DNA from: DYRB01 sp963802205
GTDB lineage: Bacteria; Pseudomonadota; Gammaproteobacteria; Chromatiales; Chromatiaceae
Direction: 5' to 3'
Length of the DNA: 64,000 nucleotides
Assembly (NCBI GenBank): GCA_963802205.1
Contig: CAWDHW010000006.1
Location: forward strand, 248,001-312,000
Positions 60,089 to 64,000 of this stretch are shown one piece after another. Position numbers and translations under genes: made by a program. The notes below the pieces were generated by a model. It worked only from the letters and a program-made list of their open reading frames with translations. It did not search any database and was not told the origin of the DNA. Numbering within the stretch: the first letter of the stretch is position 1; the number at the start of each line of letters is the position of its first letter.

Positions 60089-60631
60089 ATGGACCTGCTC
60101 GACTTTCAAGGCGAGGACATGTACTTCGACCAGCCCGTCGCCCCGGACACCGACCTGTTGTTGCAGCAGGCGGCGGCGAGTTACGGGGAGGACGAGGCGG
60201 AGCACTGCCTGCTGCGGGCCTACTTCCTGGAGCCGGAGCACCTGACCGTGTTGGTCGCCCTGTACCGCTATTTCTACTACCGGCACCGCTATGCCGAGTC
60301 CCTGCTGGTGGCGGAGCGGGCCATCGTCGTCACGGCGCGGCGCCTGGGGGTTGAACCCGACTGGCGCCGCATCGGCGCCGATACCCTGGGGCAGGCGGTG
60401 CTGACCTCCATGACCCTGACCCGCTTTCTGTTGCTGGCGATCAAGGGGGCCGGGTACCTGTGCCTGCGTCTGGGGGACGCCGCCGGGGCCCTGGAGCGGC
60501 TGGAGAAGGTCGCGGCCCTGGATACCAGCGATCGCCTGGGGCTCACCGAGCTGATCGCCCTGGCCCGGGGCCGGGTCACGGAGGACCGGGTGCAGCAGGT
60601 CGGGGGCAATGTGCGGCTGTTGCGGACTTGA
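60089..60631 (+). CDS. TPR-like protein between cysE and nifW, function unknown
   Basis: This is a 180-residue helical protein from ATG 60089, MDLLDFQGEDMYFDQPVAPD. Helical pairs resemble tetratricopeptide repeats: LLQQAAASYGEDEAEHCLLR, LVALYRYFYYRHRYAESLLV and LCLRLGDAAGALERLEKVAA. The position in the operon suggests a chaperone-like role in nitrogenase maturation. I do not know a named family. Its frame is open upstream into cysE because of the indels there. Confidence 0.65.
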   Translation: MDLLDFQGEDMYFDQPVAPDTDLLLQQAAASYGEDEAEHCLLRAYFLEPEHLTVLVALYRYFYYRHRYAESLLVAERAIVVTARRLGVEPDWRRIGADTLGQAVLTSMTLTRFLLLAIKGAGYLCLRLGDAAGALERLEKVAALDTSDRLGLTELIALARGRVTEDRVQQVGGNVRLLRT

Positions 60632-60689
60632 GCGCCTTCCCCCCTTTACAACGGGGGGCAGGCGACTCCAGGGATGGAGGACGGTAGTC

Positions 60690-60740
60690 CCAGGGGCCGC
60701 TCCCTGCGCCCCTGGGATACTGGCCATCCCTGGCCAAAAG
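60690..60740 (-). repeat. 51-bp repeat, intergenic copy
   Basis: The 51-bp sequence recurs in reverse orientation at 61983-62033 with a single mismatch. It contains the inverted repeat CCCAGGGG/CCCCTGGG. It lies in the 297-bp gap before nifW, together with hairpins CCCCCC/GGGGGG (60639-60658) and CCCCCCTTT/AAAGGGGGG (60811-60831). Confidence 0.9.
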
Positions 60741-60928
60741 CCGTGTCAGGAACAGCGGCCGAGGGGATTGCTCGCCGCGGGCTTCGGTGCCAACGCCGAA
60801 TCCCCCCCGGCCCCCCTTTAGGAAAGGGGGGCGGAAGGGTGCCAACACCCAATGCAGACAGAGCGTTAGGGCAAGGGGCGCTGGCCCCGCCAACCCCGGA
60901 AACCCCATCCACAACCCAGGAGCACGCC

Positions 60929-61261
60929 ATGACCGAGCTAGACCTTGACCTCGAAGAGCTGTCCAGCGCCGAGGATTTCCTCGACTACTTCGGCATCGGC
61001 TACGACGCGACCGTGGTGCATGTGAACCGCCTGCACATCCTGCAACGCTTCCATGACTACCTGGGCCAGGTGGAGGAGGAGCCTTCCGATCCCGTGGAGC
61101 GCCGGGCCCTGTACGCCGACCTGCTGCTCGGGGCCTACGAGGACTTCGTCCACTCCGACGCCCGCACCGAAAAGGTCTTCCGCGTCTTCCGGTTGCACGA
61201 GCCCCGCACCGCCACCGTGGCCCTCTCCGACCTCATGGGGCAGATCGGCGGTGTTGCCTAG
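60929..61261 (+). CDS. nifW: NifW nitrogenase-stabilising protein
   Basis: This is a 110-residue NifW protein. It begins MTELDLDLEELSSAEDFLDY and contains FGIGYDATVVHVNRLHILQR and DLLLGAYEDFVHSDARTEKV. NifW is thought to protect the MoFe protein or help its assembly. Its stop lies inside the first codons of nifZ. Confidence 0.93.
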   Translation: MTELDLDLEELSSAEDFLDYFGIGYDATVVHVNRLHILQRFHDYLGQVEEEPSDPVERRALYADLLLGAYEDFVHSDARTEKVFRVFRLHEPRTATVALSDLMGQIGGVA

Positions 61262-61736
61262 ATTCGAGTACGGCGACGCGGTGCGGGTGTTGCGCAACAT
61301 CCGCAACGACGGGACCTTCCCGGGGCAGGCGACCGGGAACCTGCTGGTCCCCCGCGGCAGCATCGGCTTCGTGCGCGACGTGGGCACCTTCCTCCAGGAC
61401 CAGCTCATCTATTCGGTCCACTTCATGGAGGCGCAACGGGTGGTCGGCTGCCGGGAGGAGGAGCTCCAGCCAGCGGACGAGCCCTGGCTGCCCAGCCGCT
61501 TCGAGTTCCGCGAGCAGGTCGCCGCCCGGGTGCGCCTGGCCGCCAATGGGCGGGTCCTGGTGGAGCAGGGGGAGTTGGGAGAGGTGGTCAAGGTGATCCC
61601 GGGCGGGGAGGGGGCCTTTGCCTACCATGTCTATTTCGACGGCCGGAACACCCTCCAGGTCCCGGAGGGGGCCCTGGAACCGGCGCCGACGGCGGCACAG
61701 CAAACCGCCCCCGAACTGGAGGGTACAGCGCCATGA
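61251..61736 (+). CDS. nifZ: NifZ
   Basis: This is a 161-residue NifZ with two related barrel units. The first is about 4-62 (RFEYGDAVRVLRNIRNDGTF, PRGSIGFVRDVGTFLQ, GCREEELQPA) and the second about 85-145 (REQVAARVRLAANGRVLVEQ, GELGEVVKVIPGGEG, TLQVPEGALEP). It assists in forming the second P-cluster of NifDK. The GTG at 61251 (or TTG 61254) overlaps the nifW stop. Its stop overlaps nifM as ATGA. Confidence 0.92.
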   Translation: MLPRFEYGDAVRVLRNIRNDGTFPGQATGNLLVPRGSIGFVRDVGTFLQDQLIYSVHFMEAQRVVGCREEELQPADEPWLPSRFEFREQVAARVRLAANGRVLVEQGELGEVVKVIPGGEGAFAYHVYFDGRNTLQVPEGALEPAPTAAQQTAPELEGTAP

Positions 61737-62680
61737 GCAATACCCCGGAGCGCCCGGCGGAATACCGCTACCATCTCCTGCGCGCCGCCCAGGAGCGCTA
61801 TCAGCGCAACCCCTCGGCCCTGGACCCGAATCAGTTCATCGAGGCCAGGCGCCAGGCGGACAAGACCTTCGACCTCGAGGACCTGGTCCTGGGCGCCCCG
61901 GAGGCCAGGGGTCTGGTCATAGCCCAGGACGCAACTCGACGCGGCCCTGGCGGAGATCGCCGGGCGTTACCCGGACCCGGACCTTTTGGCCAGGGATGGC
62001 CAGTATCCCAGGGGCGCACGGAGCGGCCCCTGGAGTTCGCCGAGGACCTGGCCCGCAACGGCCTGGACGAGACGGTGCTGCGCCGCGCCCTGCAGCGGGA
62101 GCTGGCCTTCGATGCGGTCATGGCAAGGGTCGCGGCGCGTGCCCCGAGCATCGGCGACCTGGACCTGCGCCTCTTCTACGAACTGCACCGCGACCGCTTC
62201 ACCCGTCCCGAGCGGCGCACCGTGCGGCAGATCCTCATCACCGTGAACGATGACTTCGCCGAGAACAGCGCTGCCGAGGCCCTGGCCCGGCTCGGACGAC
62301 TGGGGGAGCGCCTGGGCGGGCGGGCACAGCGCTTCGGGGTCCTGGCCCGGCGCCACTCGGAGTGCCCCAGCGCCATGGAGGACGGCCGCCTGGGGACCGT
62401 CGTCCGCGGCCAGCTCTACCCGGAATTGGACGCCGCTCTGTTCGCCCTGGCAGAGGGTGAGGTGAGCGGGGTCGTCGGCTCCGAGCTTGGTTTTCACCTG
62501 CTCTGGTGCGAGAAGATCCACCCGGCGATCAGCCTGCCCTTCAACAGGGTCCGCGATCAGGTTCGCGAGATCTGCGAGGGCCGCCAGCGCCGAAACTGCC
62601 AGAAGGCGTGGATCGCGGAGTTGCGGCAGACGCCACAGGTGCCGGTCCCGACTCGCGCCGCCGCCGGGGGGTGCGCATGA
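61733..62680 (+). CDS. nifM: NifM peptidyl-prolyl isomerase with an embedded repeat
   Basis: NifM is the parvulin-type isomerase needed for NifH maturation. The N-terminus reads EYRYHLLRAAQERYQRNPSA. The parvulin domain (about 150-290) has RRTVRQILITVNDDFAENSA, RHSECPSAMEDGRLGTV and GELYPELD-like QLYPELDAALFALAEGEVSG. Residues about 67-102 do not fit. In another frame the bases 61932-61980 read LDAALAEIAGRYPDPD, which is NifM-like. The 51-bp repeat (61983-62033) then intervenes before EFAEDLARNGLDE returns. The frame is open throughout, so a protein with about 17 foreign residues could be made. Confidence 0.88.
   Translation: MSNTPERPAEYRYHLLRAAQERYQRNPSALDPNQFIEARRQADKTFDLEDLVLGAPEARGLVIAQDATRRGPGGDRRALPGPGPFGQGWPVSQGRTERPLEFAEDLARNGLDETVLRRALQRELAFDAVMARVAARAPSIGDLDLRLFYELHRDRFTRPERRTVRQILITVNDDFAENSAAEALARLGRLGERLGGRAQRFGVLARRHSECPSAMEDGRLGTVVRGQLYPELDAALFALAEGEVSGVVGSELGFHLLWCEKIHPAISLPFNRVRDQVREICEGRQRRNCQKAWIAELRQTPQVPVPTRAAAGGCA
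61983..62033 (+). repeat. 51-bp repeat inside nifM
   Basis: Reverse-complement copy of 60690-60740 with one mismatch. It is read as FGQGWPVSQGRTERPLE within the NifM frame. Confidence 0.9.
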
Positions 62681-63979
62681 GCGACGCCCAGGTCCACAAA
62701 TGCTCCTTCTGCGGGGTTGTCCAGTCCGCCGACACCCCGCTCATCGCCGGGATGGACGGGCACATCTGCGAGTCCTGCGTCACCCTGGCCCATCAAGTGG
62801 TGTCGAGTTGGGGGCGCAAGCGCAGCCTGGCCGCGCCGCTCAAGACCCCACCCAAGCCGCGGGAACTCAAAGATCACCTCGACCGCTACGTCATCGGCCA
62901 GGAGGCGGCCAAGGAGACCCTCTCGGTTGCCGTCTACAACCACTACAAGCGCCTCGCCGCCGAGGCGGACAACCCGCGGCTGCGTCTGGACGCCAGCGAT
63001 CGGGTCGAGATCGACAAGTCCAACATCCTCCTGCTCGGCCCCTCGGGGACCGGCAAGACCCTGCTGGCCAGCACCCTGGCGCGCATCGTCGGGGTCCCCT
63101 TCGTCATCGCCGATGCCACCACCCTGACCCAGGCCGGCTATGTGGGGGAGGATGTGGAGAGCATCCTCGCCCGCCTGCTGGATGCCGCCGAGGGCAATCG
63201 CGAGGTCGCCCAGTGGGGCATCGTCTACATCGACGAGGTGGACAAGCTCGCCCGTCAGGGGGAGAGCGCCCACGGCACCCGCGATGTCTCCGGCGAGGGT
63301 GTCCAGCAGGCCCTGCTCAAGCTGGTGGAGGGGACCCAGGTCAAGGTGGTCCCCAAGGGGCGCAAGGAGGCGGGAGAGGCCCCATTGATCGACACGCGCA
63401 ACATCCTGTTCATCGCCGGCGGGGCCTTTGCCGGGCTGGAGAAGGTGCTCACCCGCAGGCTCAAGCCCGGGCGCTGCCGGCATCGGCTTCCACGCACAAC
63501 CGCAAGCGGAGGGGGAGGGGCCGGATACCGCCCGGATCTACTCGGAGACCCATCCGGACGATCTGCGGCACTTCGGGCTCATCCCCGAGTTCATCGGCCG
63601 CTTCCCGGTCATCGCCGCCCTGCACGACCTGGACGAGGCGGCCCTGGTGCGCATCCTCACCGAGCCGCGCAACGCCCTGGTGCGCCAGTACCAGCAGCTC
63701 TTCGCCTTTGAGGGGGTCAGCCTGGAATTCACCCCGGAGGCCCTGGTCGCCATCGCCCGCAAGGCGATCGCCCGCGGCACCGGGGCCCGTGGGCTGCGCA
63801 GCGTGCTCGAGGGCCTGTTGCAGCGGACCATGTTCGACCTGCCCTCCCTCGCCGGGGTGACCGGCTGCCGGGTCGATGAGGCGGCGGTGCTGGCCGGGAA
63901 CGGGGTGGGGCTGATCCAGGCGCCGGAGTGGCCGGAGTCCGGCCCCGAGGCAGAGCCCGCCGTCGTAAGCGGGTATTGA
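62677..63979 (+). CDS. clpX: Nif-linked ClpX ATPase (frameshifted)
   Basis: ClpX is the AAA+ unfoldase of the ClpXP protease. In A. vinelandii a second clpX also ends the nifM operon. The zinc-binding domain has KCSFCGVV and ICESC. Walker A is GPSGTGKTLLA, Walker B IVYIDEVDKLA, and the pore motif is AGYVGEDVES. The frame breaks at about 63470 (AAG CCC GGG C GCT GCC). It continues AAGIGFHAQPQAEG, then DLRHFGLIPEFIGRFPVIAA and RGTGARGLRSVLEGLL, and ends at TGA 63979. The 1303-bp span is one over a multiple of three. The ATG at 62677 overlaps the nifM stop. Confidence 0.93.
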
Positions 63980-64000
63980 TCGGCGCCGCTCGCCTTCGGG

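Noticed and set aside
59228..60631. A serine acetyltransferase-TPR fusion protein
   Set aside because: The frame is open throughout, but the expected VVGIPGKVV segment of the acetyltransferase lies in another frame, so the continuity depends on indels and is not evidence of fusion.
21276..63979. Programmed +1 ribosomal frameshifting as the common cause of the frameshifts
   Set aside because: The sites share no slippery codon, stop codon or Shine-Dalgarno-like stimulator, and they occur in unrelated genes. Residual sequencing insertions explain them better.

Overview
The window comes from a GC-rich (roughly two-thirds G+C by eye) gammaproteobacterium, most likely a purple sulfur bacterium of the Chromatiaceae or a close relative. 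The evidence is an Azotobacter-like nitrogen-fixation island, a draT gene for post-translational control of nitrogenase, a Tat-exported HiPIP, a broken dsrE2 gene, and gammaproteobacterial housekeeping neighbourhoods (rhlB/trxA/rho, yceD-rpmF-plsX-fabHDG-acpP-fabF-pabC, fmt-rsmB-ntrY-ntrX). These assignments rest on reading the sequence and on knowledge of the families. No database search was run.

Layout. 1-7.3 kb, mostly minus strand: a two-component pair (ntrY/ntrX-like), a DUF4390 protein, rsmB, fmt and def. 7.4-14 kb, plus strand: a LysM protein, dprA, smg, topA, purE and tsaC. 14.2-19.3 kb: a methionine-rich coiled-coil membrane protein, rhlB with a histidine-rich tail, trxA, rho and murU. 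19.3-26.4 kb: a truncated gene remnant, a GCS2-type glutamate-cysteine ligase with an aspartoacylase-like partner, a YdcF-like protein, lipA, and a HugZ/DUF3050 pair. 26.6-33.8 kb: yceD, rpmF and the fatty-acid synthesis operon.

33.8-64 kb is a nif island. draT is divergent from nifHDK-nifT-ferredoxin-nifY-DUF6129-lrv and two unknown genes. After a MazEF-like toxin-antitoxin pair comes a sigma54 operon that begins with a fused nifE-nifN gene, followed by nifX, an RseC-like gene, DUF269, a CCE_0567-like gene, fdxB, a 2Fe-2S ferredoxin and an unknown gene. A minus-strand group follows: a SIR2-like gene, a HiPIP with its own sigma54 promoter, and a short nifZ-like gene. Then come iscA-nifU-nifS, a decayed insert (REP-associated transposase remnant, dsrE2 remnant, YefM/YoeB module between 40-bp direct repeats, a lipoprotein), and finally nifV-cysE-TPR gene-nifW-nifZ-nifM-clpX. 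Five -24/-12 promoters can be read directly, at nifH, nifEN, HiPIP, iscA and nifV. Three of them have perfect TGT-N10-ACA NifA sites upstream.

How the genes work together. NifHDK is the nitrogenase. NifEN, NifX, NifY, NifV, NifU, NifS and IscA build its clusters and cofactor. CysE supplies cysteine precursor for NifS. NifM, NifW, NifZ and ClpX mature or maintain the proteins. The ferredoxins, and possibly the RseC-like protein, belong to electron supply. DraT can switch NifH off by ADP-ribosylation.

Two cautions. At least nine genes carry a single-base disruption, and the net shift is +1 in every case. They lie in otherwise well-conserved genes and are more likely residual assembly insertions than real mutations. 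Palindromic repeats are scattered through the nif island, and two of them are read as protein, in the NifEN linker and in NifM.
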